NCBI GenBank assembly: GCA_003577005.1
Contig: QEUW01000038.1
Coordinates: 1-32,289, forward strand
From: Chloroflexota bacterium
GTDB lineage: Bacteria > Chloroflexota > Anaerolineae > Caldilineales > Caldilineaceae
Direction of reading: 5' to 3'
DNA: 32,289 bases
Shown here: in pieces, positions 5,762 to 14,133 of the stretch
Position numbering within the stretch: the stretch's first letter is position 1
How the letters are laid out: each line of letters starts with the position of its first letter
Position numbers and translations under genes: made by a program
Notes under the pieces: model-generated
Database searches by the model: none
Told to the model about the DNA's origin: nothing
The model's input: only the letters and a program-made list of their open reading frames with translations

Positions 5762-7822
5762 CTAGAGAAACTGTGGGCGCCACGAGTCTGGCAAATAGTT
5801 GAGTTCGGCGGCAAGCGTCAGGAGCGATTCGCTTGATTGCAGCTCCCCTTTGGCGTTGCGGAGCTTGACAAAAGTACAGGGGCGCCCGGCCAGGCAGGGC
5901 AGCAGATCGACCAGGTCAAAATGCTGCAAGATTCCCCAGGCCGCGACCTTGAGCGTGTAGCGGCGGTCGTCGTAAAACTTGGTCTCTACCCAATCCTGGT
6001 AAGCGTACAGCAGGTTTTCAAAGGTCAACGCACAGAATCCCTCTTCGAGCGCGGCGGCAAAGTAAGCAAAGAATGCCCCGCTGTCGCTGCCAGCCAAGCC
6101 AATGGAGCCGACATCAGGCCGGCTACGCAGATAATCGAAGGCCCGAAGGACATCAAAGACGCGCATCCCCAGCGTAGAGCGCTTGAGCATCATGGCGTCA
6201 CAGCCCAGCTTGTACTCGGTGTCGTGTGGAGCCGCATGATTGTTCACCGCCCGCGAGCGGACAGCGCCGATCCCGCGTGGGTCAAATACAAAGAGGCGAT
6301 GCCCGGCAGCCAGTAGCTCTTGCAAGCGGGCGTTTTGTTGCGGAATGTCGCTTGTACCGTTTTCAAACAGCACAATGTCCGTCTGCCTTGCCTCGCCAGG
6401 GGGGTGGATCAGCACACCGGTTACGACGATCCCCGGCTCGCTAAAAAAGAAGATCTGCTCACACTGGTAGCCCTCCGCTTCACCCTGCCAAACTATGCGG
6501 GGGTGGATTGGTGCGGCGCGCTGGCTCAGATCGATGCCCAACACTGCCGGCACCGTCTGGCGCATCCGTCGTACATGGGTGGTGAACACAGTTTGATCCC
6601 CCAGTGGCGTACGTTGTACAATAGTGGGAGCCAACCAGTCCCGGTTCAAGCTGAAGACCGTCTGGCTGTGCGGAAATTGTTCCAGCACCTGACCATTAGG
6701 GGTACACCAGAGGGTAGCTTCGGGCAGTGGCTCAACCGCACTCGTACGAAAGGTGGGCACTGTGCCCTGTAGATGCACCCGGAACCAGTTCACGGCAGCT
6801 TCCCGGAGTTGTGGGCCATACGTGTGTCCCGTCGGAGCGACCGTTAAGTCGATTTTGTCCGCTGCGCTGTAGAGATGATAGATCTGTTTTGCACGCTGGA
6901 TTGCCTCCAACGTCCCCTCGATTGGAAAGAAGTCATAGGCGGCAGCGCCGACGAGCACCGGTTTGGGCGCCATCAGGGTGAGATAATCGTCATGGTCGGG
7001 GCCATCGACAAAACAGCCGCGGACAATCTGCTCGCTGTCCTGGGGTTGGCCGGTTTTGGCATAGGAGGCCAGGGTCATGATAAAGGTGCAGGGCACGGCG
7101 GCGGCCAGCCGTGGCTCCACCATCATCAGAAAGCTGGTCTGGGTGCCGCCACCCGAATTCCCGGTGATGCCGATGCGGGTTGCATCGACCTCCGCTCTGG
7201 TTTCGAGATAGTCGATCCCCCGCATCACATCCCAAACAAAATGGCGAGCCAGGCTCGCACCGCGGATCACAAACTGCATGCCGCAATAGGTATGTTCATC
7301 GGTGCAGTGGGGAATGTGCAGTGTCCGGCTGGCCGGGTCATAGTATTGCTTGCGCTCGCCTTGACCGGGCGGGTCTACGGCCAAGACAAAAAAGCCGTTG
7401 CGCACCAGATCGATACAGACAGCCTGATATTCCGGTGCGGCTTTACCCACATCATGATGACCGTGAACAAAGAGCACTGCGGGCGCTGGAGTCGCTGCGT
7501 AGGCCGGTACGTAAAGCAAGGCCGTGACAAAAAAGCCAGGTAAGCTCTCGTAAATCAGCTTCTCGATCCTGTAGCCCGCACACTCAATCACGCCGGTGCA
7601 GCGAGCGTTGAGCGGGCCGCTGCCTTCTGGCAGCCCGCCGATGGCCGCCAGAAAATGTTCTCGCACCCGGGTGCGGTGGGTCTCAAACGCGGCGACGGTG
7701 GTCAGCGTGGCTTTGTGGTCGAGCTGCCGCGCCAGGGCGCTCTCCGTCGCGGCGCGGAGTAGATGGGCCAACTGGTCGTCAACATCATAAAAGCCGTTGA
7801 CATGGGAAGCGAATGTTTTCAT
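5762..7822 (-). CDS. Tandem alpha/beta-hydrolase, acetyl-xylan-esterase-like
   Basis: This 686-aa protein contains two hydrolase-fold halves. The first has PAVLFVHGHHD (oxyanion region), DPPGQGERKQ and the nucleophile elbow GNSGGGTQ with Ser223, which fit the acetyl-xylan-esterase/dienelactone-hydrolase group. A likely acid and His lie near PTGHTYGPQ. The second half repeats the pattern with FDPRGIGAVRSRAV and AGSDSGAFFAY (Ser581), so it may be a second active or degenerate domain. No signal peptide is visible, so it should be cytoplasmic. ATG 7822 lies six bases after the permease stop with no strong ribosome binding site, suggesting translational coupling. As the last gene of the sugar-transport operon it probably removes ester groups from the imported compound. 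This is inference; exact specificity is unknown. Confidence 0.8.
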   Translation of the reverse strand: MKTFASHVNGFYDVDDQLAHLLRAATESALARQLDHKATLTTVAAFETHRTRVREHFLAAIGGLPEGSGPLNARCTGVIECAGYRIEKLIYESLPGFFVTALLYVPAYAATPAPAVLFVHGHHDVGKAAPEYQAVCIDLVRNGFFVLAVDPPGQGERKQYYDPASRTLHIPHCTDEHTYCGMQFVIRGASLARHFVWDVMRGIDYLETRAEVDATRIGITGNSGGGTQTSFLMMVEPRLAAAVPCTFIMTLASYAKTGQPQDSEQIVRGCFVDGPDHDDYLTLMAPKPVLVGAAAYDFFPIEGTLEAIQRAKQIYHLYSAADKIDLTVAPTGHTYGPQLREAAVNWFRVHLQGTVPTFRTSAVEPLPEATLWCTPNGQVLEQFPHSQTVFSLNRDWLAPTIVQRTPLGDQTVFTTHVRRMRQTVPAVLGIDLSQRAAPIHPRIVWQGEAEGYQCEQIFFFSEPGIVVTGVLIHPPGEARQTDIVLFENGTSDIPQQNARLQELLAAGHRLFVFDPRGIGAVRSRAVNNHAAPHDTEYKLGCDAMMLKRSTLGMRVFDVLRAFDYLRSRPDVGSIGLAGSDSGAFFAYFAAALEEGFCALTFENLLYAYQDWVETKFYDDRRYTLKVAAWGILQHFDLVDLLPCLAGRPCTFVKLRNAKGELQSSESLLTLAAELNYLPDSWRPQFL

Positions 7823-7828
7823 TGCTCA

Positions 7829-8719
7829 TCAACCCTTGAGACCCGTCAGACTGATGCCGCCGATGATGTAGCGTTGACCCAGGAAAAAGACGACCAACAG
7901 CGGCACCGTTGCCAGCAAGGAAGCCGCAAAAACCCGGTCGTAATAGAGCGAATGTTCCCCGCGAAAGAGAGCAATGCCCACGGTGATCGGGTAGAGTTTG
8001 TCACTAGAGAGCACCACCAGCGGCCAGATAAAACTAGACCACTCGCCGATAAAGATAAAGATGGCAATGGTCACCAGCGCCGGTTGCGCCAGGGGTAAAA
8101 TGATTTGAAAGTAGATGCGCAGGCGGCTACAGCCGTCGATACGGGCGGCATCTTCCAATTCCAATGGGATGTTCAGAAAGAACTGGCGCAACATAAAGAT
8201 GGTGTAGGCGCTGGCAAACCCCGGCGCGACAACCCCAAAGACCGTGTTAGCCAATCCCAGCCACCAAACAATGAGATAGGTAGGGATCAGGAGCACCGAA
8301 TAGGGCAGCATCATGGTCGCCAGCACTCCCCAAAAGAGTGGCTCGCGACCCGGAAACTGGATGCGCGAAAAAGCATAAGCCGCCAGGGAGCTAATAAACG
8401 TCTGCACGATGACGACAATCGTGGCATAGAGCGCGCTATTGCGTAGATAGATGTTGATCCGGCCGGTATTCCAGGCGTACAGGATCGATTCCAGCGAAAA
8501 AGTCTTGGGGATCAGCGAATAGGGATCGGCGGTAAACCCCCGCGTCCCTTTGAACGCATTGATGACCAGGTAGTAATAGGGAAACAACATGGCCAGCGCC
8601 AACACCCCCATCACGGCGTACATGAGCACCCGACTCGGCGAGAAGCGAAATCTGGCCCGCTTTTGCGTAAGCGCGGCGCCCTGCTGCGCTGACAGTTGTG
8701 TAAGTGAACCTTGACTCAT
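7829..8719 (-). CDS. Carbohydrate ABC transporter permease (MalG/CUT1 type)
   Basis: This is the second inner-membrane permease of a CUT1 importer. The EAA-loop signature LEDAARIDGCSRLRIYFQI...LP, which docks the ATPase, is clear, and about six membrane helices are visible, starting at VLMYAVMGVLALAMLFPYYY. I set the start at ATG 8719 (296 aa) because GGAGG lies eight bases upstream. The longer frame to 8785 would need TTG and has no comparable site. It follows the MalF-type gene by about 70 bases. The ATP-binding subunit is absent from the operon, as is common for CUT1 systems that share one MsmX/UgpC-type ATPase encoded elsewhere. Confidence 0.92.
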   Translation of the reverse strand: MSQGSLTQLSAQQGAALTQKRARFRFSPSRVLMYAVMGVLALAMLFPYYYLVINAFKGTRGFTADPYSLIPKTFSLESILYAWNTGRINIYLRNSALYATIVVIVQTFISSLAAYAFSRIQFPGREPLFWGVLATMMLPYSVLLIPTYLIVWWLGLANTVFGVVAPGFASAYTIFMLRQFFLNIPLELEDAARIDGCSRLRIYFQIILPLAQPALVTIAIFIFIGEWSSFIWPLVVLSSDKLYPITVGIALFRGEHSLYYDRVFAASLLATVPLLVVFFLGQRYIIGGISLTGLKG

Positions 8720-8788
8720 ACGTTTCGCCTCCGCCGGGGCAAGCCGATCATCGTTAGCGAGCGTTTGGAACGCAGGGTTGGACAAACC

Positions 8789-9718
8789 TCAAAATACTTG
8801 CTCGGAACGCGTAATGCGCAGTTGAATGGCGACCAGCACAAAGATCACAGCAAAGAGCAGCCACGAAAGGGCTGAAGCGTATCCCATGCGGAAGTATTGG
8901 AAGCCCTGGCGAAAGATGAGCAACTGCATACTCGTGGTCGCCGAGCCAGGTCCACCCATCGTCATGATATAAATTTGCGCAAAGACCTGGAACGCCCCAA
9001 TCGCCAGAGTAACCGTGACGAAGAGCGTTACATTGCGCAACAAAGGAACGGTAATATAGAGGATTTCTTGCCACCAGTTGGCGCCATCGACTTTGGCAGC
9101 ATCATAGAAATCACGCGGGATATCGGCCAGACCGGCCAGGTAAATGACCACATAGTAGCCCACATGAACCCAAATGCTCATAATGATGACCGAGGGCATC
9201 GCCCACCCGGCCTCCATCAGCCAGTTGGGGCCACGCAGACCGATGCGTCCGAGCAACTGGTTGAACATTCCCTCGGGGCTGTATAGCCAGACCCAGACCA
9301 GCGAGATGACCACAATGGGTGTGATTGAAGGCAGAAAATAGATGGTGCGGAAGACGCTCTTGCCATGACGAACGCTATGCCCAGCCAGCGCCAGCAAAAA
9401 GGCCAGAATGGTAATGCCCGGCACCACACCGGCGGCATAGTAGGCTGTGTTGACGAGCGCCGTCCAGAACAATCTGTCCTGAAAGAGTGCTTCCTGGTAA
9501 TTGCCCAGCCCCACAAACGGCCCACCACGCGCAATAATATCGTAGTTGAAGAAGCTCAGATAGAGCGAGACGATAATCGAGATCACTGAAAAAACAATGA
9601 GCAAGAGCACGGCCGGCCCGGCGAACAAATAGCCGGCGATCCATTTGCGCGGCTGCTGCCAGTAGGGGCGGGGGCGATTGCGTTTCGTCTTGCTCTGGGC
9701 CTGGAGTTGATGTTGCAC
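8789..9718 (-). CDS. Carbohydrate ABC transporter permease (MalF/CUT1 type)
   Basis: This 309-aa inner-membrane permease begins with a basic, charged N-terminus followed by the helix AGYLFAGPAVLLLIVFSVISIIV, typical of MalF/UgpA-type subunits. The EAA loop reads YDAAKVDGANWWQEIL...VPLL. Translation appears to start at GTG 9718, with GGGA about 11 bases upstream; no in-frame ATG lies near. It pairs with the MalG-type permease downstream and the binding protein upstream. A 125-base gap to the binding-protein stop contains weak inverted repeats that could lower permease expression relative to the binding protein. Confidence 0.92.
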   Translation of the reverse strand: MQHQLQAQSKTKRNRPRPYWQQPRKWIAGYLFAGPAVLLLIVFSVISIIVSLYLSFFNYDIIARGGPFVGLGNYQEALFQDRLFWTALVNTAYYAAGVVPGITILAFLLALAGHSVRHGKSVFRTIYFLPSITPIVVISLVWVWLYSPEGMFNQLLGRIGLRGPNWLMEAGWAMPSVIIMSIWVHVGYYVVIYLAGLADIPRDFYDAAKVDGANWWQEILYITVPLLRNVTLFVTVTLAIGAFQVFAQIYIMTMGGPGSATTSMQLLIFRQGFQYFRMGYASALSWLLFAVIFVLVAIQLRITRSEQVF

Positions 9719-9742
9719 GGCGCTGTTCCCTTTTGCGGCACA

Positions 9743-9801
9743 GACTCTTCGCTACGGGGGTTGAATAGCGGGCAACTGCTATAAGGCAGTCAAAAAGAGT
9801 C
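9743..9801 (-). other. Nested inverted repeats between binding-protein and permease genes
   Basis: GACTCTT (9743-9749) and AAGAGTC (9795-9801) are complementary, with ACTGC/GCAGT pairing inside. Hairpins in this position of sugar-ABC operons often trim or stabilise transcripts so that the binding protein is made in excess. The stems here are short, so this is tentative. Confidence 0.3.
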
Positions 9802-9843
9802 AGCCACCTCCATTCACCCCCACTCGATGTGCAGCCTCGTCTG

Positions 9844-11208
9844 CTATGCACTGGCGCGCCGTGCGATGATCTCGTTGACCTTTTGCTCGGCTTCCGCCAG
9901 TGCAGTCGTCGGGTCTTTACCGGCGGTCATCACCTGTTGTAACTCAATGCCAATCGCGTCGTTGGCCTCGGTAAAGAAGGGGAAGAAAGGATAGACCCCA
10001 CCGGCCTCCGCAGCGGGAATCGTCATCTCGCGTTGCGGCGCCCGTTGCAGCACTTCACTCCACTTCTCGCTCTCGAAGATGGCTTTGTGTGGCGTGGTGC
10101 GCGTGGAGATCTCAAAACGAGTGATCACTACAGGCGGTGTGGTGCAATACTGCATCAGCGCCCACGCCGCATCCGGGTTGGGGGTGGCCTTGGGCAGGAC
10201 AAACATGTTGGACCAGGTGGTGCCTGCTTTGCCGGCGCCCTGTGGTCCTTGCGGGAAGACAATGTACCAGTACTCAAAGCCCTCGGGCTTTTGGTCTTCA
10301 AACTGGGCAGTCGACCAAGTACCGGCATGGATCATGGCGGCCTTGCCTTGCAAGAAGAGTTGTGCATCCTGGCGTTCGGGCGAGATCGGCATAGACACCT
10401 GGTCGACGTTCAAAAGATCCAGTTGCATCTGCAACACCTGCAACCCCTTTTCGTCATTAAAGGTTGCCCGCGAGAATTCTTCATCATGCATGGCGCCGCC
10501 GTTGCCGACCAGCCAGGAGTTGAAAAACTCGATGTAGCGGTGGTCGGGAATCAGGTAGCCGGCCTGGGTGATCTCATCGCCCTCGCGCTTGGTCAAGGCC
10601 CTGGCGGCTTCGACGAAATCATCCCACGTCTGGATATCTGCACCTTTGGGGTCCAGCCCCACCTCGGCCAACAGGTTGCTGTTGACGGCGATGATCGACG
10701 AATCCGGCCCTTCCCACGGCACGCCATAGTATTTGCCGCCTTTGGAGCGATAGGCATTGGTGGCTTCCCCATAGAACTGGTCGGGCGCCAGTTCCGGTAC
10801 GGTGTCAATGTAATCATCCAGGTCCAGCAGCACACCGCGGTCATAGAACTCTCTGGCCCAAATGATGGATGAGTGCAGCAGATCCGGGGGCGTGCCGGCT
10901 GCCGAATCTGCCAGCACCTTCTGAATATACTCAGCCCCAAAGGGCACAAATTCGTATTCGATGGTCGAGTCGGTATAGTTCTCGGTCAGCCAATCATACC
11001 AGGCCGAGTCCCCTTCGGATTGGGCACGGGCGTGCCAGGTGCGGTAGCGCAACGTTACTCCTTCGGCAGCGGCTGGTGCCGAGCCGCCTGGCGCGGGCGC
11101 TGCGCCAGGCGCACCGGGGGCGGCACACGCCGCCAGAGCCAGTGTACCCGCAGTAAGCCCCGTCAGCTTCAGAAAGTGGCGACGATTGAATGAAGTGCGC
11201 TCGTTCAT
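9844..11208 (-). CDS. Extracellular sugar-binding lipoprotein (ABC cluster 1), Tat signal
   Basis: This 454-aa protein starts at ATG 11208 after AAGGAGAT at ideal distance. Its N-terminus carries a twin-arginine motif (NRRHFLKLTG) and a lipobox LAAC with the modified cysteine at residue 28. A Gly/Ala/Pro-rich tether (APGAPGAAPAPGG) follows, then a MalE-like solute-binding domain (SBP_bac_1/8 family; for example YYGVPWEGPDSSIIAVN and AAMIHAGTW). It should be anchored outside the membrane after folded export. It opens the transport part of the operon and follows two dioxygenase genes. The ligand is unknown; gene content suggests a decorated glycoside or oligosaccharide, which is inference. Confidence 0.92.
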   Translation of the reverse strand: MNERTSFNRRHFLKLTGLTAGTLALAACAAPGAPGAAPAPGGSAPAAAEGVTLRYRTWHARAQSEGDSAWYDWLTENYTDSTIEYEFVPFGAEYIQKVLADSAAGTPPDLLHSSIIWAREFYDRGVLLDLDDYIDTVPELAPDQFYGEATNAYRSKGGKYYGVPWEGPDSSIIAVNSNLLAEVGLDPKGADIQTWDDFVEAARALTKREGDEITQAGYLIPDHRYIEFFNSWLVGNGGAMHDEEFSRATFNDEKGLQVLQMQLDLLNVDQVSMPISPERQDAQLFLQGKAAMIHAGTWSTAQFEDQKPEGFEYWYIVFPQGPQGAGKAGTTWSNMFVLPKATPNPDAAWALMQYCTTPPVVITRFEISTRTTPHKAIFESEKWSEVLQRAPQREMTIPAAEAGGVYPFFPFFTEANDAIGIELQQVMTAGKDPTTALAEAEQKVNEIIARRASA

Positions 11209-11261
11209 CGGGATCTCCTTGTTGCTCCATGGGAATCGCTATGGCCAAACACAAAGAACCT

Positions 11262-11329
11262 ATCCGAATAACGGTTGCGGGTCCGACGACTGCCCCTGTG
11301 AATAGGCTCAGTCTCAGAGTTATTCGGAT
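11262..11329. promoter_or_regulatory. 11-bp inverted repeat between dioxygenase and binding-protein genes
   Basis: ATCCGAATAAC (11262-11272) is exactly complementary to GTTATTCGGAT (11319-11329), 46 bases apart. On the minus strand the downstream arm is followed by TTCTTTGTGTTT. It may be a terminator/attenuator that lets the binding protein be expressed separately, or two operator half-sites bridged by one regulator. Confidence 0.45.
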
Positions 11330-11344
11330 TCGCACGAAAGGAAA

Positions 11345-12067
11345 TCAGACGTTGACGCTTGTGCCGCTCATGACGATCGCGGTGCTCCAGATGGTGGAAT
11401 CATCCTGTTGGCTGGCGTCGCGGTAGGTGGCAATGGCTGACCAGCGCTCGGTGCCGTTGATGTTGGGCGTGGAGCCGTGCAGCGCAAGGTCATGGAAGAA
11501 AATGGCATCGCCGCGGCGGACCGGCAGCGTCTCAACCGGCAATCCTTGCAGCGACTCATCGGTCACCCGCCGGTTGAACCCGATGCCTTCGTCCACAACG
11601 GCCATCTCAAAGAGCTGGTGATGGCTGCCCGGCACCATGCGCAGACAGCCATTTTCCGGTGTGGCGTCATCGAGCGCGATCCAGATCGAAATCTTGTTGG
11701 CGCCCTGCCAGTAAAACCAATCCTGATGCCAGGGCGAGTTGAAGTTGGTCTTGGCGTTCTTGAAAACGGCTTTGACGCTGAGGAATTCGATACTTGGGCC
11801 AACCAATTGTTGCAGAATCTTCCCTATCTTCGCATCCAACACACGGTCACGGGTAAAGGAGTCCATCTGGCCGGACATCCAGACCCGCACGCCGGAAGGT
11901 TCATCCAGCTTGCCCTCCTCAGCGAGGCGCTCCTTGAGAATCGCTTTCCACTCCAGCGCCAGGCTCTCAGAGAGGAGATTGGGCACGACCACATAACCGT
12001 CATGCTGATATTGTTCGACCTGTGCAACGGTCAGTACGTTTTCAGTGGTCTGCGTATGGTTGCTCAT
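11345..12067 (-). CDS. Phytanoyl-CoA dioxygenase (PhyH) family protein A
   Basis: This 240-aa protein belongs to the Fe(II)/2-oxoglutarate oxygenases of the PhyH type. It begins MSNHTQTTENVLTVAQVEQY followed by the family hallmark HDGYVVVPNLL. Iron ligands are H114 and D116 in WHQDWFYW and distal H197 in LALHGSTPN; the 2-oxoglutarate arginine is probably in ERWSAIATYRD. GDAIFFHDLALH is a typical strand before the distal His. ATG 12067 is chosen because AGGAG lies upstream at suitable distance and the next gene ends at 12090; the longer frame would overlap it. It likely hydroxylates a small cytoplasmic substrate. Pairing with a second PhyH gene and a sugar ABC importer suggests oxidative removal of a substituent from the imported compound (inference). 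Confidence 0.88.
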   Translation of the reverse strand: MSNHTQTTENVLTVAQVEQYQHDGYVVVPNLLSESLALEWKAILKERLAEEGKLDEPSGVRVWMSGQMDSFTRDRVLDAKIGKILQQLVGPSIEFLSVKAVFKNAKTNFNSPWHQDWFYWQGANKISIWIALDDATPENGCLRMVPGSHHQLFEMAVVDEGIGFNRRVTDESLQGLPVETLPVRRGDAIFFHDLALHGSTPNINGTERWSAIATYRDASQQDDSTIWSTAIVMSGTSVNV

Positions 12068-12089
12068 TGAGATCGCTCCTATACGTTGT

Positions 12090-12854
12090 TTAGCGGACAC
12101 AGCCAGGAAAAGTTCGTCCTTTGACTGGAAAGTAGACCGGGCCTTCGCCCTCCCCTGTGTATCTGGAGTGGGCCGACATATAAGAGAGGGCAATCGCCCG
12201 CCGCCATTTGCTGGAACGGTTGGGGGCGGTATAGTGCGGCAACAGCGAGTGGAAGAAGAGCCCGCCCCCAGCCCGAATCGGCGTCAGGACGGTCTCTGCC
12301 ATGTCGTAGTACTGTTCATCGACGACATAATCATCGGTGACATGGACATGGGGCAGGGGCCCCCGTTTGTGTCCACCGGGAATGACCGCCATGGTGCCGT
12401 TTTCGGCCGTGGCGTCGTCCAACGTAAACCAACACGAACAGAGTTCCATCGGCTCAATGGGCCAGTAGGGCGAATCCTGGTGCATCCCTTTGGCTGAACC
12501 AACCTCGGGCGGCTTGAGCAGCAGGCTGTTGCGGAAGAGCTTGATGTCTGGCCCCAGGATCTGCCCCAGGATCGCAACGATGTTCTCGTGCAGACCCAAC
12601 TGGCGAAAGAGATCGTCGTTTTGAACCAGAAAATCGATCTTGCGGATGCCGTCGCCGGGGTGCTCCACCGTCAACTCGCCCCGCTCGACGCGCGGCTCGA
12701 CCTGGACTTTGATCCCGTTCAGCGGCCGGCCACCATGCGTGTACTCACGCACCCGCTCACGCAGCGCCGCGACCTCCTCGGCTGTAAGCAGATCTTCGAC
12801 CACGACATACCCGTCGCGCTGGTAGGCTTCCAGTTCTGTTACTGTTAACTGCAT
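12090..12854 (-). CDS. Phytanoyl-CoA dioxygenase (PhyH) family protein B
   Basis: This is a 254-aa Fe(II)/2-oxoglutarate oxygenase with the PhyH opening MQLTVTELEAYQRDGYVVVE. Metal ligands are H125 and D127 in GMHQDSPYWP and distal H207 in LLPHYTAPN, with a likely 2-oxoglutarate arginine in KWRRAIALSY. It is clearly divergent from PhyH A in the core, so the two probably act on different positions or substrates rather than being a recent duplication. ATG 12854 is preferred over TTG 12911; GAGGAG lies 12 bases upstream, slightly far. It is the first gene of the operon, behind a TTGACA promoter, and the second dioxygenase starts 22 bases after its stop. Confidence 0.88.
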   Translation of the reverse strand: MQLTVTELEAYQRDGYVVVEDLLTAEEVAALRERVREYTHGGRPLNGIKVQVEPRVERGELTVEHPGDGIRKIDFLVQNDDLFRQLGLHENIVAILGQILGPDIKLFRNSLLLKPPEVGSAKGMHQDSPYWPIEPMELCSCWFTLDDATAENGTMAVIPGGHKRGPLPHVHVTDDYVVDEQYYDMAETVLTPIRAGGGLFFHSLLPHYTAPNRSSKWRRAIALSYMSAHSRYTGEGEGPVYFPVKGRTFPGCVR

Positions 12855-12925
12855 TGGCACGATAGGCTCCTCTTGCTTTAGTGAGGGAATGGGAGACCAG
12901 GGGAAATTCAACTGCTACAGGTGAG

Positions 12926-12955
12926 ATCGTACATCAAGGTTCAAAGGGCTGTCAA
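12926..12955 (-). promoter_or_regulatory. Candidate promoter of the PhyH-ABC-esterase operon
   Basis: On the minus strand TTGACA (12955-12950) is followed after 18 bp by TACGAT (12931-12926). This gives a start near 12919 and a leader of about 65 bases before ATG 12854. Upstream at 13003-13019 the octamer CATATTCC occurs twice, nine bases apart, a possible regulator site. Confidence 0.5.
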
Positions 12956-13029
12956 GTTGCCATTTGTCATGAATTTACTCGCTCGCCGTGCAACAATTTG
13001 TACATATTCCGCATATTCCCTTGCAGACA

Positions 13030-13962
13030 CTATGAACCCCCTTCGATCCGGTTGTAAGCGCGAAAAACCAGCAGCTTGTTGACAATTTGGTAGCCCTTCC
13101 AGGCACGCTCGGCCTGCGCCCACGCCTGTTCATCCACAGTAGCCCAGTTCCAGGGAATCGGCCAGGAGCCGTCCGGCTGGAGCTGGTCAATCCAGAAGTC
13201 GAGGTTGGCGTCGATCAGGGCATCGTCGATGACCTCAATCAGAAAGGAGTGCGGCGACGGAGCCACATCGAGGGGCAGGAGGCCGTAGCTTGCCCATTTT
13301 TGTGGGTCGCGTTCAATCGTTGCCGGCGCCGCACGGCGGAGTTTCGCCACTACTTGCTGGCGCACTGGTTCGGGCAGCTCTCGCGCCTGGGCCAAATCAA
13401 TCCAGCATTGCAGGTCGTGCATCTCCATCTGGTCAGGCGCACGATCCAGCCGCGACAATAGGGCGTCGCTGACTTCTGGCAATAGGAAGGGCGGGGTCAG
13501 GTCTGGATAGTCATACATATAGCCGGCGATGCTCGCTGTGGGGTTGATCAGCGAGCCACCAAAATTCTGTTCGCTCTCCGCATAGGTCCACCACGGGGCG
13601 TGAGGGGCCTCTTCAACAGCCGGTGGCACAATCGGCCAGCGCTGGCGGTCGCCGTCATAGGTGGTGACAAGATAGTCGATTGCGCGCTCCACGACCGGTT
13701 CGGTTGGCGACGCAGCAACTGCGCGCAGGAACGCACAGCCGGTGGCGGTGGCTACTGCCGACGAGGCTGGCGTTCGCAAATCCGGCTCCAGCGCATGGCC
13801 AAAGCCACCGTCCGCGTTCTGGAACTTGGCCAGCTCGGCCAACACGTCCGCTCCATTCCCACGCTCAAAATAGAAGCGATAACGCGCCTGGTCAAGGGGA
13901 CGGCCATGCTCTAACAAGTGCTGATGAACCGTCTGGAAGGCGAGGGCAGAGAGTTTGTTCAT
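13030..13962 (-). CDS. Alpha/alpha-toroid protein (prenyltransferase/squalene-oxidase-repeat-like), function unknown
   Basis: This 310-aa protein contains QW-like repeats of the squalene-cyclase/prenyltransferase toroid fold: AKFQNADGGFGHALEPD near residue 45 and LDFWIDQLQPDGSWPIPW near the C-terminus. Helical repeats fill the space between. It lacks an evident DXDD or DDXXD catalytic motif, so I do not call it a terpene cyclase; small soluble toroid proteins of this kind are usually annotated as hypothetical. ATG 13962 has AGGA about ten bases upstream. It is transcribed away from the dikinase gene at 14134, sharing a 171-base control region, and it lies upstream of the dioxygenase operon on the same strand but with its own gap of about 175 bases. 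Confidence 0.7.
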   Translation of the reverse strand: MNKLSALAFQTVHQHLLEHGRPLDQARYRFYFERGNGADVLAELAKFQNADGGFGHALEPDLRTPASSAVATATGCAFLRAVAASPTEPVVERAIDYLVTTYDGDRQRWPIVPPAVEEAPHAPWWTYAESEQNFGGSLINPTASIAGYMYDYPDLTPPFLLPEVSDALLSRLDRAPDQMEMHDLQCWIDLAQARELPEPVRQQVVAKLRRAAPATIERDPQKWASYGLLPLDVAPSPHSFLIEVIDDALIDANLDFWIDQLQPDGSWPIPWNWATVDEQAWAQAERAWKGYQIVNKLLVFRAYNRIEGGS

Positions 13963-14066
13963 GGCGAGTATCCTTTCTGGAGCAGGTTGGCTCTGATCGG
14001 CAAAGGGGGGGCGCTGCCAAGATGACGAAATTCTGCAATTGAAAACAGCATAGAAAAGATAGCGAG

Positions 14067-14097
14067 GACTGTCAATCCGCCGGGGTATAGGACTGTC
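14067..14097. repeat. Direct repeat GGACTGTC in the divergent control region
   Basis: GGACTGTC occurs at 14067-14074 and again at 14090-14097, 23 bp apart (about two helical turns), in the gap between the toroid and dikinase genes. Same-face direct repeats can bind a regulator. With only two 8-mers, chance is possible. Confidence 0.3.
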
Positions 14098-14133
14098 TTG
14101 GGACTCACTTGTCTGAGGTCAGGAGAAAAACCG

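Noticed and set aside
10033..10872. 279-codon plus-strand open frame inside the binding-protein gene
   Set aside because: Antisense to a well-supported ABC binding protein and lacks any recognisable motif.
13030..13962. Terpene cyclase or prenyltransferase enzyme
   Set aside because: Fold-like repeats are present but no DXDD/DDXXD motif and the protein is short; kept as toroid protein of unknown function.
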